This document shows, in pieces, positions 9,117 to 22,458 of a stretch of 64,000 bases of DNA. The position numbers and the translations under genes are program-made. The notes under the pieces are model-generated. The model was not told where the DNA came from. It ran no database searches and saw nothing but the letters and a program-made list of their open reading frames with translations. Where the stretch lies: contig OZ059896.1 in NCBI GenBank assembly GCA_964057225.1, positions 4,092,001 through 4,156,000 of the forward strand. Reading direction: 5' to 3'. The stretch comes from Auanema rhodensis. Its lineage: Eukaryota > Nematoda > Chromadorea > Rhabditida > Rhabditidae. Numbering within the stretch: position 1 is the first letter of the stretch; each line of letters opens with the position of its first letter.

Positions 9117-9300
9117 AATTCGCATCGAATGCACTATACTACATTGAGAAACGCTTAATACAAAAATTAGTTATGATCGTTTGAAAAATGATGCATTAGT
9201 GTATGTTGAGTTTCCATGTACACTCAAAATTGCTTCCAAAAACATTTTGACAAAAATTTTTTCAAAAAATTTCAAAATAATTTAGCGAAAAGTAGATGTT
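9117..9300 (+). other. Junction between subfamilies A and B
   Basis: The last A monomer (8776-9126) is fully A-type through its middle and ends with a private TTAAAAATTCGCATCG. The next monomer (9127) has an ATTGAG head, then CAAAATTGC near 9226, TTTTTTCAAAAAATTTC near 9257 and TTTAGCGAAAAG near 9280, all B-type. The switch therefore occurs within roughly the first 100 bp of the monomer at 9127 or just before it, in phase, with no inserted sequence or lost bases. Confidence 0.85.
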
Positions 9301-12300
9301 TTTAGATTCCTTTTTTCAAGGCAAAAACGATGGACAATGTTATTCAACGAAAAAATTAATTCTTCAGGGTGAAAATCGAGGATATAGGTGTGAACTTATA
9401 TCAGTTGATATCTCGGTGCATTTGCAAGCTAGCGCAAATCTGATAGTACAGATCGACGCAGCTTAATAATCCGCATCGAATGCACTATACTACATTGAGA
9501 AACGCTTAATACAAAAATTAGTTATGATCTTTTGAAAAATGATGCATTAGTGTATGTTGAGTTTCCATGTACACTCAAAATTGCTTCCAAAAACATTTTG
9601 ACAAAAATTTTTTCGAAAAATTTCAAAATAATTTAGCAAAAAGTAGATGTTTCTAGATTCCTTTTTTCGAGGCAAAAACGATGGACAATGTTATTCAACG
9701 AAAAAATTAATTCTTCAGGGTGAAAATCGAGGATATAAGTGTGAACTTATATCAGTTGATATCTCGGTGCATTTTCGAGCTAGCGCAAATCTGATAGTAC
9801 AGATCGACGCAGCTTAAAAATCCGCATCGAATGCACTATACTACATTGAGAAACGCTTAATACAAAAATAAGTTATGATCGTTTGAAAAATGATGCATTA
9901 GTGTATGTTGAGTTTCCATGTACACTCAAAATTGCTTCCAAAAACATTTTGACAAAAATTTTTTCGAAAAATTTCAAAATAATTTAGCAAAAAGTAGATG
10001 TTTCTAGATTCCTTTTTTCGAGGCAAAAACGATGGACAATGTTATTCAACGAAAAAATTAATTCTTCAGGGTGAAAATCGAGGATATAAGTGTGAACTTA
10101 TATCAGTTGATATCTCGGTGCATTTTCGAGCTAGCGCAAATCTGATAGTACAGATCGACGCAGCTTAAAAATCCGCATCGAATGCACTATACTACATTGA
10201 GAAACGCTTAATACAAAAATAAGTTATGATCGTTTGAAAAATGATGCATTAGTGTATGTTGAGTTTCCATGTACACTCAAAATTGCTTCCAAAAACATTT
10301 TGACAAAAATTTTTTCGAAAAATTTCAAGATAATTTAGCAAAAAGTAGATGTTTTTAGATTCCTTTTTTCAAGGCAAAAACGATGGACAATAATATTCAA
10401 CGAAAAAATTAATTCTTCAGGGTGAAAATCGAGGATATAAGTGTGAACTTATATCAGTTGATATCTCGGTGCATTTTCAAGCCAGCGCAAATCTGATAGT
10501 ACAGATCGACGCAGCTTAAAAATCCGCATCGAATGCACTATACTACATTGAGAAACGCTTAATACAAAAATTAGTTATGATCGTTTGAAAAATGATGCAT
10601 TAGTGTATGTTGAGTTTCCATGTACACTCCAAATTGCTTCCAAAAACATTTTGACAAAAATTTTTTCGAAAAATTTCAAAATAATTTAGCGAAAAGTAGA
10701 TGTTTTTAGATTCCTTTTTTCGAGGCAAAAACGATGGACAATGTTATTCAACGAAAAAATTAATTCTTCAGGGTGAAAACCGAGGATATAAGTGTGAACT
10801 TATATCAGTTGATATCTCGGTGCATTTTTAAGCTAGCGGAAATTTGATAACACAGATCGACGCAGCTTAAAAATCCGCATTGAATGCACTATACTACATT
10901 AAGAAAAGCTTAATACAAAAATTAGTTATGATCGTTTGAAAAATGATGCATTAGTGTATGTTGAGTTTCCATGTACACTCAACATTGCTTCCAAAAACAT
11001 TTTGACAAAAATTTTTTCGAAAAATTTCAAAATAATTTAGCGAAAAGTAGATGTTTTTAGATTCCTTTTTTCGAGGCAAAAACGATGGACAATGTTATTC
11101 AACGAAAAAATTAATTCTTCAGGGTGAAAATCGAGGATATAAGTGTGAACTTATATCAGTTGATATCTCGGTGCATTTTCAAGCTAGCGCAAATCTGATA
11201 GTACAGATCGACGCAGCTTAAAAATCCGCATCGAATGCACTATACTACATTGAGAAACGCTTAATACAAAAATTAGTTATGATCGTTTGAAAAATGATGC
11301 ATTAGTGTATGTTGAGTTTCCATGTACACTCAAAATTGCTTCCAAAAACATTTTGACAAAAATTTTTTCAAAAAATTTCAAAATAATTTAGCGAAAAGTA
11401 GATGTTTTTAGATTCCTTTTTTCAAGGCAAAAACGATGGACAATGTTATTCAACGAAAAAATCAATTCTTCAGGGTGAAAATCGAGGATATAAGTGTGAA
11501 CTTATATCAGTTCATATCTCGGTGCATTTTCAAGCTAGCGCAAATCTGATAGTACAGATCGACGCAGCTTAAAAATCCGCATCGAATGCACTATACTACA
11601 TTGAGAAACGCTTAATACAAAAATTAGTTATGATCGTTTGAAAAATGATGCATTAGTGTATGTTGAGTTTCCATGTACACTCAACATTGCTTCCAAAAAC
11701 ATTTTGACAAAAATTTTTTCGAAAAATTTCAAAATAATTTAGCGAAAAGTAGATGTTTTCAGATTCCTTTTTTTGAGGCAAAAACGATGGACAATGTTAT
11801 TCAACGAAAAAATTAATTCTTCAGGGTGAAAATCGAGGATATAAGTGTGAACTTATATCAGTTGATATCTCGGTGCCTTTTTAAGCTAGCGGAAATCTGA
11901 TAACACAGATCGACGCAGCTTAAAAATCCGCATCGAATGCACTATACTACATTGAGAAACGCTTAATACAAAAATTAGTTATGATCGTTTGAAAAATGAT
12001 GCATTAGTGTATGTTGAGTTTCCATGTACACTCAACATTGCTTCCAAAAACATTTTGACAAAAATTTTTTCGAAAAATTTCAAAATAATTTAGCGAAAAG
12101 TAGATGTTTTTAGATTCCTTTTTTCGAGGCAAAAACGATGGACAATGTTATTCAACGAAAAAATTAATTCTTCAGGGTGAAAATCGAGGATATAAGTGTG
12201 AACTTATATCAGTTGATATCTCGGTGCATTTTCAAGCTAGCGCAAATCTGATAGTACAGATCGACGCAGCTTAAAAATCCGCATCGAATGCACTATACTA

Positions 12301-13689
12301 CATTAAGAAAAGCTTAATACAAAAATTAGTTATGATCGTTTGAAAAATGATGCATTAGTGTATGTTGAGTTTCCATGTACACTCAACATTGCTTCCAAAA
12401 ACATTTTGACAAAAATTTTTTCGAAAAATTTCAAAATAATTTAGCGAAAAGTAGATGTTTTTAGATTCCTTTTTTCGAGGCAAAAACGATGGACAATGTT
12501 ATTCAACGAAAAAATTAATTCTTCAGGGTGAAAATCGAGGATATAAGTGTGAACTTATATCAGTTGATATCTCGGTGCATTTTCAAGCTAGCGCAAATCT
12601 GATAGTACAGATCGACGCAGCTTAAAAATCCGCATCGAATGCACTATACTACATTAAGAAAAGCTTAATACAAAAATTAGTTATGATCGTTTGAAAAATG
12701 ATGCATTAGTGTATGTTGAGTTTCCATGTACACTCAACATTGCTTCCAAAAACATTTTGACAAAAATTTTTTCGAAAAATTTCAAAATAATTTAGCGAAA
12801 AGTAGATGTTTTTAGATTCCTTTTTTCGAGGCAAAAACGATGGACAATGTTATTCAACGAAAAAATTAATTCTTCAGGGTGAAAATCGAGGATATAAGTG
12901 TGAACTTATATCAGTTGATATCTCGGTGCATTTTCAAGCTAGCGCAAATCTGATAGTACAGATCGACGCAGCTTAAAAATCCGCATCGAATGCACTATAC
13001 TACATTGAGAAACGCTTAATACAAAAATTAGTTATGATCGTTTGAAAAATGATGCATTAGTGTATGTTGAGTTTCCATGTACACTCAAAATTGCTTCCAA
13101 AAACATTTTGACAAAAATTTTTTCAAAAAATTTCAAAATAATTTAGCGAAAAGTAGATGTTTTTAGATTCCTTTTTTTGAGGCAAAAACGATGGACAATG
13201 TTATTCAACGAAAAAATTAATTCTTCAGGGTGAAAATCGAGGATATAAGTGTGAACTTATATCAGTTGATATCTCGGTGCCTTTTTAAGCTAGCGGAAAT
13301 CTGATAACACAGATCGACGCAGCTTAAAAATCCGCATCGAATGCACTATACTACATTAAGAAAAACTTAATACAAAAATTAGTTATTATCGTTTGGAAAA
13401 TGATGCATTAGTGTATGTTGAGTTTCCATGTACACTCAAAATTGCTTCCAAAAACATTTTGACAAAAATTTTTTCGAAAAATTTCAAAATAATTTAGCGA
13501 AAAGTAGATGTTTTTAGATTCCTTTTTTCGAGGCAAAAACGATGGACAATGTTATTCAACGAAAAAATTAATTCTTCAGGGTGAAAATCGAGGATATAAG
13601 TGTGAACTTATATCAGTTGATATCTCGGTGCATTTTTCAGCTAGCGCAAATCTGATAACACAGATCGACGCAGCTTAAAAATCCGCATC
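9127..13689 (+). repeat. Mixed B monomers, 13 units, no clean HOR
   Basis: Starts run every 351 bp from 9127 to 13339. The set is heterogeneous: 9478 and 9829 share TTTCTAGATTCC and TTTTCGAGCTAG; 9829 and 10180 share AATAAGTTATG; 10180 has ACAATAATATTC and CAAGCCAGC; 10531 has CTCCAAATTG; 11233 has TCAATTC for TTAATTC and a change in the central dyad (AGTTCATATC for AGTTGATATC near 11513); 12286 and 12637 are near-identical neighbours; 11584 and 12988 both end in the CCTTTTTAAGCTAGCGG tail. The monomer at 13339 has the private AAAAACTTAAT head and TTAGTTATTATCG. This diversity beside the A/B junction fits an older, less homogenised part of the array. Confidence 0.8.
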
Positions 13690-16600
13690 GAATGCACTAT
13701 ACTACATTGAGAAACGCTTAATACAAAAATTAGTCATGATCGTTTGAAAAATGATGCATTAGTGTATGTTGAGTTTCCATGTACACTCAACATTGCTTCC
13801 AAAAACATTTTGACAAAAATTTTTTCGAAAATTTCAAAATAATTTAGCGAAAATTAGATGTTTTTAGATTCCTTTTTTCGAGGCAAAAACGATGGACAAT
13901 GTTATTCAACGAAAAAATTAATTCTTCAGGGTGAAAATCGAAAATATAAGTGTGAACTTATATCAGTTGATATCTCGGTGCATTTTTCAGCTAGCGCAAA
14001 TCTGATAACACAGATCGACGCAGCTTAAAAATCCGCATCGAATGCACTATACTTCATTGAGAAACGCTTTATACCAAAATTAGTTATGATCGTTTGAAAA
14101 ATGATGCATTAGTGTATGTTGAGTTTCCATGTACACTCAAAATTGCTTCCAAAAACATTTTGACAAAAATTTTTTCGAAAAATTTCAAAATAATTTAGCG
14201 AAAAGTAGATGTTTTCAGATTCCTTTTTTTGAGGCAAAAACGATGGACAATGTTATTCAACGAAAAAATTAATTCTTCAGGGTGAAAATCGAGGATATAA
14301 GTGTGAACTTATATCAGTTGATATCTCGGTGCCTTTTTAAGCTAGCGGAAATCTGATAACACAGATCGACGCAGCTTAAAAATCCGCATCGAATGCACTA
14401 TACTACATTAAGAAAAGCTTAATACAAAAATTAGTTATGATCGTTTGGAAAATGATGCATTAGTGTATGTTGAGTTTCCATGTACACTCAAAATTGCTTC
14501 CAAAAACATTTTGACAAAAATTTTTTCGAAAAATTTCAAAATAATTTAGCGAAAAGTAGATGTTTTTAGATTCCTTTTTTCGAGGCAAAAACGATGGACA
14601 ATGTTATTCAACGAAATAATTAATTCTTCAGGGTGAAAATCGAGGATATAAGTGTGAACTTATATCAGTTGATATCTCGGTGCATTTTCAAGCTAGCGCA
14701 AATCTGATAGTACAGATCGACGCAGCTTAAAAATCCGCATCGAATGCACTATACTACATTGAGAAACGCTTAATACAAAAATTAGTCATGATCGTTTGGA
14801 AAATGATGCATTAGTGTATGTTGAGTTTCCATGTACACTCAAAATTGCTTCCAAAAACATTTTGACAAAAATTTTTTCGAAAAATTTCAAAATAATTTAG
14901 CGAAAAGTAGATGTTTTTAGATTCCTTTTTTCGAGGCAAAAACGATGGACAATGTTATTCAACGAAAAAATTAATTCTTCAGGGTGAAAATCGAGGATAT
15001 AAGTGTGAACTTATATCAGTTGATATCTCGGTGCATTTTCAAGCTAGCGCAAATCTGATAGTACAGATCGACGCAGCTTAAAAATCCGCATCGAATGCAC
15101 TATACTACATTGAGAAACGCTTAATACAAAAATTAGTCATGATCGTTTGAAAAATGATGCATTAGTGTATGTTGAGTTTCCATGTACACTCAACATTGCT
15201 TCCAAAAACATTTTGACAAAAATTTTTTCGAAAATTTCAAAATAATTTAGCGAAAATTAGATGTTTTTAGATTCCTTTTTTCGAGGCAAAAACGATGGAC
15301 AATGTTATTCAACGAAAAAATTAATTCTTCAGGGTGAAAATCGAAAATATAAGTGTGAACTTATATCAGTTGATATCTCGGTGCATTTTTCAGCTAGCGC
15401 AAATCTGATAACACAGATCGACGCAGCTTAAAAATCCGCATCGAATGCACTATACTTCATTGAGAAACGCTTTATACCAAAATTAGTTATGATCGTTTGA
15501 AAAATGATGCATTAGTGTATGTTGAGTTTCCATGTACACTCAAAATTGCTTCCAAAAACATTTTGACAAAAATTTTTTCGAAAAATTTCAAAATAATTTA
15601 GCGAAAAGTAGATGTTTTCAGATTCCTTTTTTTGAGGCAAAAACGATGGACAATGTTATTCAACGAAAAAATTAATTCTTCAGGGTGAAAATCGAGGATA
15701 TAAGTGTGAACTTATATCAGTTGATATCTCGGTGCCTTTTTAAGCTAGCGGAAATCTGATAACACAGATCGACGCAGCTTAAAAATCCGCATCGAATGCA
15801 CTATACTACATTAAGAAAAGCTTAATACAAAAATTAGTTATGATCGTTTGGAAAATGATGCATTAGTGTATGTTGAGTTTCCATGTACACTCAAAATTGC
15901 TTCCAAAAACATTTTGACAAAAATTTTTTCGAAAAATTTCAAAATAATTTAGCGAAAAGTAGATGTTTTTAGATTCCTTTTTTCGAGGCAAAAACGATGG
16001 ACAATGTTATTCAACGAAAAAATTAATTCTTCAGGGTGAAAATCGAGGATATAAGTGTGAACTTATATCAGTTGATATCTCGGTGCATTTTCAAGCTAGC
16101 GCAAATCTGATAGTACAGATCGACGCAGCTTAAAAATCCGCATCGAATGCACTATACTACATTGAGAAACGCTCAATACAAAAATTAGTCATGATCGTTT
16201 GGAAAATGATGCATTAGTGTATGTTGAGTTTCCATGTACACTCAAAATTGCTTCCAAAAACATTTTGACAAAAATTTTTTCGAAAAATTTCAAAATAATT
16301 TAGCGAAAAGTAGATGTTTTTAGATTCCTTTTTTCGAGGCAAAAACGATGGACAATGTTATTCAACGAAAAAATTAATTCTTCAGGGTGAAAATCGAGGA
16401 TATAAGTGTGAACTTATATCAGTTGATATCTCGGTGCATTTTCAAGCTAGCGCAAATCTGATAGTACAGATCGACGCAGCTTGAAAATCCGCATCGAATG
16501 CACTATACTACATTGAGAAACGCTTAATACAAAAATTAGTCATGATCGTTTGAAAAATGATGCATTAGTGTATGTTGAGTTTCCATGTACACTCAAAATT

Positions 16601-19600
16601 GCTTCCAAAAACATTTTGACAAAAATTTTTTCGAAAAATTTCAAAATAATTTAGCGAAAAGTAGATGTTTTTAGATTCCTTTTTTCGAGGCAAAAACGAT
16701 GGACAATGTTATTCAACGAAAAAATTAATTCTTCAGGGTGAAAATCGAGGATATAAGTGTGAACTTATATCAGTTGATATCTCGGTGCATTTTCAAGCTA
16801 GCGCAAATCTGATAGTACAGATCGACGCAGCTTAAAAATCCGCATCGAATGCACTATACTACATTGAGAAACGCTTAATACAAAAATTAGTCATGATCGT
16901 TTGAAAAATGATGCATTAGTGTATGTTGAGTTTCCATGTACACTCAAAATTGCTTCCAAAAACATTTTGACAAAAATTTTTTCGAAAAATTTCAAAATGA
17001 TTTAGCGAAAAGTAGATGTTTTTAGATTCCTTTTTTCGAGGCAAAAACGATGGACAATGTTATTCAACGAAAAAATTAATTCTTCAGGGTGAAAATCGAG
17101 GATATAAGTGTGAACTTATATCAGTTGATATCTCGGTGCATTTTCAAGCTAGCGCAAATCTGATAGTACAGATCGACGCAGCTTAAAAATCCGCATCGAA
17201 TGCACTATACTACATTGAGAAACGCTTAATACAAAAATTAGTCATGATCGTTTGAAAAATGATGCATTAGTGTATGTTGAGTTTCCATGTACACTCAACA
17301 TTGCTTCCAAAAACATTTTGACAAAAATTTTTTCGAAAATTTCAAAATAATTTAGCGAAAATTAGATGTTTTTAGGTTCCTTTTTTTGAGGCAAAAACGA
17401 TGGACAATGTTATTCAACGAAAAAATTAATTCTTCAGGGTGAAAATCGAAAATATAAGTGTGAACTTATATCAGTTGATATCTCGGTGCATTTTTCAGCT
17501 AGCGCAAATCTGATAACACAGATCGACGCAGCTTAAAAATCCGCATCGAATGCACTATACTACATTGAGAAACGCTTTATACCAAAATTAGTTATGATCG
17601 TTTGAAAAATGATGCATTAGTGTATGTTGAGTTTCCATGTACACTCAAAATTGCTTCCAAAAACATTTTGACAAAAATTTTTTCGAAAAATTTCAAAATA
17701 ATTTAGCGAAAAGTAGATGTTTTCAGATTCCTTTTTTTGAGGCAAAAACGATGGACAATGTTATTCAACGAAAAAATTAATTCTTCAGGGTGAAAATCGA
17801 GGATATAAGTGTGAACTTATATCAGTTGATATCTCGGTGCCTTTTTAAGCTAGCGGAAATCTGATAACACAGATCGACGCAGCTTAAAAATCCGCATCGA
17901 ATGCACTATACTACATTAAGAAAAGCTTAATACAAAAATTAGTTATGATCGTTTGGAAAATGATGCATTAGTGTATGTTGAGTTTCCATGTACACTCAAA
18001 ATTGCTTCCAAAAACATTTTGACAAAAATTTTTTCGAAAAATTTCAAAATAATTTAGCGAAAAGTAGATGTTTTTAGATTCCTTTTTTCGAGGCAAAAAC
18101 GATGGACAATGTTATTCAACGAAAAAATTAATTCTTCAGGGTGAAAATCGAGGATATAAGTGTGAACTTATATCAGTTGATATCTCGGTGCATTTTCAAG
18201 CTAGCGCAAATCTGATAGTACAGATCGACGCAGCTTAAAAATCCGCATCGAATGCACTATACTACATTGAGAAACGCTTAATACAAAAATTAGTCATGAT
18301 CGTTTGAAAAATGATGCATTAGTGTATGTTGAGTTTCCATGTACACTCAAAATTGCTTCCAAAAACATTTTGACAAAAATTTTTTCGAAAAATTTCAAAA
18401 TGATTTAGCGAAAAGTAGATGTTTTTAGATTCCTTTTTTCGAGGCAAAAACGATGGACAATGTTATTCAACGAAAAAATTAATTCTTCAGGGTGAAAATC
18501 GAGGATATAAGTGTGAACTTATATCAGTTGATATCTCGGTGCATTTTCAAGCTAGCGCAAATCTGATAGTACAGATCGACGCAGCTTAAAAATCCGCATC
18601 GAATGCACTATACTACATTGAGAAACGCTTAATACAAAAATTAGTCATGATCGTTTGAAAAATGATGCATTAGTGTATGTTGAGTTTCCATGTACACTCA
18701 ACATTGCTTCCAAAAACATTTTGACAAAAATTTTTTCGAAAATTTCAAAATAATTTAGCGAAAATTAGATGTTTTTAGGTTCCTTTTTTTGAGGCAAAAA
18801 CGATGGACAATGTTATTCAACGAAAAAATTAATTCTTCAGGGTGAAAATCGAAAATATAAGTGTGAACTTATATCAGTTGATATCTCGGTGCATTTTTCA
18901 GCTAGCGCAAATCTGATAACACAGATCGACGCAGCTTAAAAATCCGCATCGAATGCACTATACTACATTGAGAAACGCTTTATACCAAAATTAGTTATGA
19001 TCGTTTGAAAAATGATGCATTAGTGTATGTTGAGTTTCCATGTACACTCAAAATTGCTTCCAAAAACATTTTGACAAAAATTTTTTCGAAAAATTTCAAA
19101 ATAATTTAGCGAAAAGTAGATGTTTTCAGATTCCTTTTTTTGAGGCAAAAACGATGGACAATGTTATTCAACGAAAAAATTAATTCTTCAGGGTGAAAAT
19201 CGAGGATATAAGTGTGAACTTATATCAGTTGATATCTCGGTGCCTTTTTAAGCTAGCGGAAATCTGATAACACAGATCGACGCAGCTTAAAAATCCGCAT
19301 CGAATGCACTATACTACATTAAGAAAAGCTTAATACAAAAATTAGTTATGATCGTTTGGAAAATGATGCATTAGTGTATGTTGAGTTTCCATGTACACTC
19401 AAAATTGCTTCCAAAAACATTTTGACAAAAATTTTTTCGAAAAATTTCAAAATAATTTAGCGAAAAGTAGATGTTTTTAGATTCCTTTTTTCGAGGCAAA
19501 AACGATGGACAATGTTATTCAACGAAAAAATTAATTCTTCAGGGTGAAAATCGAGGATATAAGTGTGAACTTATATCAGTTGATATCTCGGTGCATTTTC

Positions 19601-20003
19601 AAGCTAGCGCAAATCTGATAGTACAGATCGACGCAGCTTAAAAATCCGCATCGAATGCACTATACTACATTGAGAAACGCTTAATACAAAAATTAGTCAT
19701 GATCGTTTGAAAAATGATGCATTAGTGTATGTTGAGTTTCCATGTACACTCAAAATTGCTTCCAAAAACATTTTGACAAAAATTTTTTCGAAAAATTTCA
19801 AAATAATTTAGCGAAAAGTAGATGTTTTTAGATTCCTTTTTTCGAGGCAAAAACGATGGACAATGTTATTCAACGAAAAAATTAATTCTTCAGGGTGAAA
19901 ATCGAGGATATAAGTGTGAACTTATATCAGTTGATATCTCGGTGCATTTTATAGCTAGCGCAAATCTGATAGTACAGATCGACGCAGCTTAAAAATCCGC
20001 ATC
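13690..20003 (+). repeat. Four-monomer HOR of about 1403 bp
   Basis: Repeating order: (1) 350-bp monomer with AGTCATGATC, CAACATTGC, CGAAAATTTC, GAAAATTAG and CGAAAATATA; (2) monomer with GCTTTATACC head, TTTCAGATTCC and CCTTTTTAAGCTAGCGG tail; (3) ATTAAG head with GTTTGGAAAA; (4) AGTCATGATC with CATTTTCAAG and GATAGTAC. Copies start at 13690, 15093, 17198 and 18601; spacings are 1403, 2105 and 1403 bp. The 15093 copy carries two extra type-4 monomers (702 bp). Copies 1-2 share ACTTCATT in monomer 2; copies 3-4 share TTTTAGGTTCC in monomer 1 and AAAATGATTTAG in a type-4 monomer next to each (16847, 18250). The last type-4 unit (19653) has a private TTTTATAGCTAG. Confidence 0.9.
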
Positions 20004-22458
20004 GAATGCACTATACTACATTGAGAAACGCTTAATACAAAAATTAGTTATGATCGTTTGAAAAATGATGCATTAGTGTATGTTGAGTTTCCATGTACAC
20101 TCAAAATTGCTTCCAAAAACATTTTGACAAAAATTTTTTCGAAAAATTTCAAAATAATTTAGCGAAAAGTAGATGTTTTTAGATTCCTTTTTTCGAGGCA
20201 AAAACGATGGACAATGTTATTCAACGAAAAAATTAATTCTTCAGGGTGAAAATCGAGGATATAAGTGTGAACTTATATCAGTTGATATCTCGGTGCATTT
20301 TTAAGCTAGCGGAAATTTGATAACACAGATCGACGCAGCTTAAAAATCCGCATTGAATGCACTATACCACATTGTGAAAAGCTTAATACAAAAATTAGTT
20401 ATGATCGTTTGGAAAATGATGCATTAGTGTATGTTGAGTTTCCATGTACACTCAAAATTGCTTCCAAAAACATTTTGACAAAAATTTTTTCGAAAAATTT
20501 CAAAATAATTTAGCGAAAAGTAGATGTTTTTAGATTCCTTTTTTCGAGGCAGAAACGATGGACAATGTTATTCAACGAAAAAATTAATTCTTCAGGGTGA
20601 AAATCGAGGATATAAGTGTGAACTTATATCAGTTGATATCTCGGTGCATTTTCAAGCTAGCGCAAATCTGATAACACAGATCGACGCAGCTTAAAAATCC
20701 GCATCGAATGCACTATACTACATTGAGAAACGCTTAATACAAAAATTAGTTATGATCGTTTGAAAAATGATGCATTAGTGTATGTTGAGTTTCCATGTAC
20801 ACTCAAAATTGCTTCCAAAAACATTTTGACAAAAAATTTTCGTAAAATTTCAAAATAATTTAGCGAAAAGTAGATGTTTTTAGATTCCTTTTTTCAAGGC
20901 AAAAACGATGGACAATGTTATTCAACGAAAAAATTAATTCTTCAGGGTGAAAATCGAGGATATAAGTGTGAACTTATATCAGTTGATATCTCGGTGCATT
21001 TTCAAGCTAGCGCAAATCTGATAGTACAGATCGACGCAGCTTAAAAATCCGCATTGAATGCACTATACTACATTGTGAAAAGCTTAATACAAAAATTAGT
21101 TATGATCGTTTGAAAAATGATGCATTAGTGTATGTTGAGTTTCCATGTACACTCAAAATTGCTTCCAAAAACATTTTGACAAAAATTTTTTCGAAAAATT
21201 TCAAAATAATTTAGCGAAAAGTAGATGTTTTCAGATTCCTTTTTTTGAGGCAAAAACGATGGACAATGTTATTCAACGAAAAAATTAATTCTTCAGGGTG
21301 AAAATCGAGGATATAAGTGTGAACTTATATCAGTTGATATCTCGGTGCATTTTTAAGCTAGCGGAAATTTAATAACACAGATCGACGCAGCTTAAAAATC
21401 CGCATCGAATGCACTATACTACATTAAGAAAAGCTTAATACAAAAATTAGTTATGATCGTTTGAAAAATGATGCATTAGTGTATGTTGAGTTTCCATGTA
21501 CACTCAAAATTGCTTCCAAAAACATTTTGACAAAAAATTTTCGTAAAATTTCAAAATATTTTAGCGAAAAGTAGATGTTTTTAGATTCCTTTTTTCGAGG
21601 CAAAAACGATGGACAATGTTATTCAACGAAAAAATTAATTCTTCAGGGTGAAAATCGAAAATATAAGTGTGAACTTATATCAGTTGATATCTCGGTGAAT
21701 TTTTCAGCTAGCGCAAATCTGATAACACAGATCGACGCAGCTCAAAAATCCGCATCGAATGCACTATACTACATTGAGAAACGCTTTATACCAAAATTAG
21801 TTATGATCGTTTGAAAAATGATGCATTAGTGTATGTTGAGTTTCCATGTACACTCAAAATTGCTTCCAAAAACATTTTGACAAAAATTTTTTCGAAAAAT
21901 TTCAAAATAATTTAGCGAAAAGTAGATGTTTTCAGATTCCTTTTTTTGAGGCAAAAACGATGGACAATGTTATTCAACGAAAAAATTAATTCTTCAGGGT
22001 GAAAATCGAGGATATAAGTGTGAACTTATATCAGTTGATATCTCGGTGCCTTTTTAAGCTAGCGGAAATCTGATAACACAGATCGACGCAGCTTAAAAAT
22101 CCGCATCGAATGCACTATACTACATTGTGAAAAGCTTAATACAAAAATTAGTTATGATCGTTTGGAAAATGATGCATTAGTGTATGTTGAGTTTCCATGT
22201 ACACTCAAAATTGCTTCCAAAAACATTTTGACAAAAATTTTTTCGAAAAATTTCAAAATAATTTAGCGAAAAGTAGATGTTTTCAGATTCCTTTTTTTGA
22301 GGCAAAAACGATGGACAATGTTATTCAACGAAAAAATTAATTCTTCAGGGTGAAAATCGAGGATATAAGTGTGAACTTATATCAGTTGATATCTCGGTGC
22401 ATTTTCAAGCTAGCGCAAATCTGATAGTACAGATCGACGCAGCTTAAAAATCCGCATT
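20004..22458 (+). repeat. Composite block, copy 1 of three related blocks
   Basis: Monomers start at 20004, 20355, 20706, 21056, 21407, 21757 and 22108. The core order is: CGTAAAATTT monomer with CAAGG (20706), ATTGTG-head with TTTCAGATTCC (21056), CGTAAAATTT monomer with CAAAATATTTTAGCG, CGAAAATATA, GTGAATTTTTC and GCAGCTCAAAAATCC (21407), then GCTTTATACC head with CCTTTTTAAG tail (21757). The same core recurs at 24565-26316 and 42109-43510. The 20355 monomer has CTATACCACATT and a private GGCAGAAACG. Confidence 0.8.
21575..21814 (+). other. 79-codon open frame across a monomer boundary, judged non-coding
   Basis: The frame opens at an ATG in the T-rich block of the 21407 monomer and runs into the head of the next. 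It is open because this monomer type carries GCAGCTCAAAAATCC, removing the TAA of the usual GCAGCTTAAAAATCC, together with the other frame-determining changes of its CGTAAAATTT, CGAAAATATA and GTGAATTTTTC variants. The peptide has no motif I recognise. Two further copies lie at 25784-26023 and 42978-43217, carried along with the composite block. Confidence 0.8.

Larger units (their letters stand above)
1..9126 (+). repeat. Domain A: 26 monomers of satellite subfamily A
   Basis: Subfamily A is recognised by TTTTCCCGAAAAATTTC in mid-monomer (B has TTTTTTCGAAAAATTTC), by AATTTCACAAAAAG (B: AATTTAGCGAAAAG), by CAAGACAAAGACGATGG (B: CGAGGCAAAAACGATGG), and usually by CAACATTGC and GGACATTG where B has CAAAATTGC and GGACAATG. 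Monomers start every 351 bp from 1 to 5266, then at 5618, 5968 and every 351 bp to 8776. Four head types alternate: ATTAAGAAAAGCTTAAT, ATTGGGAAACACTCAAT, ATGGAGAAACGCTCAAT, and one ATTGAGAAACGCTTAAT. Tails vary between ACTTATATC and ACCTATATC, between TTTTTAAG and TTTTCAAG, and between TCCACATCG and TCCGCATCG. Copies are very similar to each other, which suggests homogenisation separate from domain B. Confidence 0.97.
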
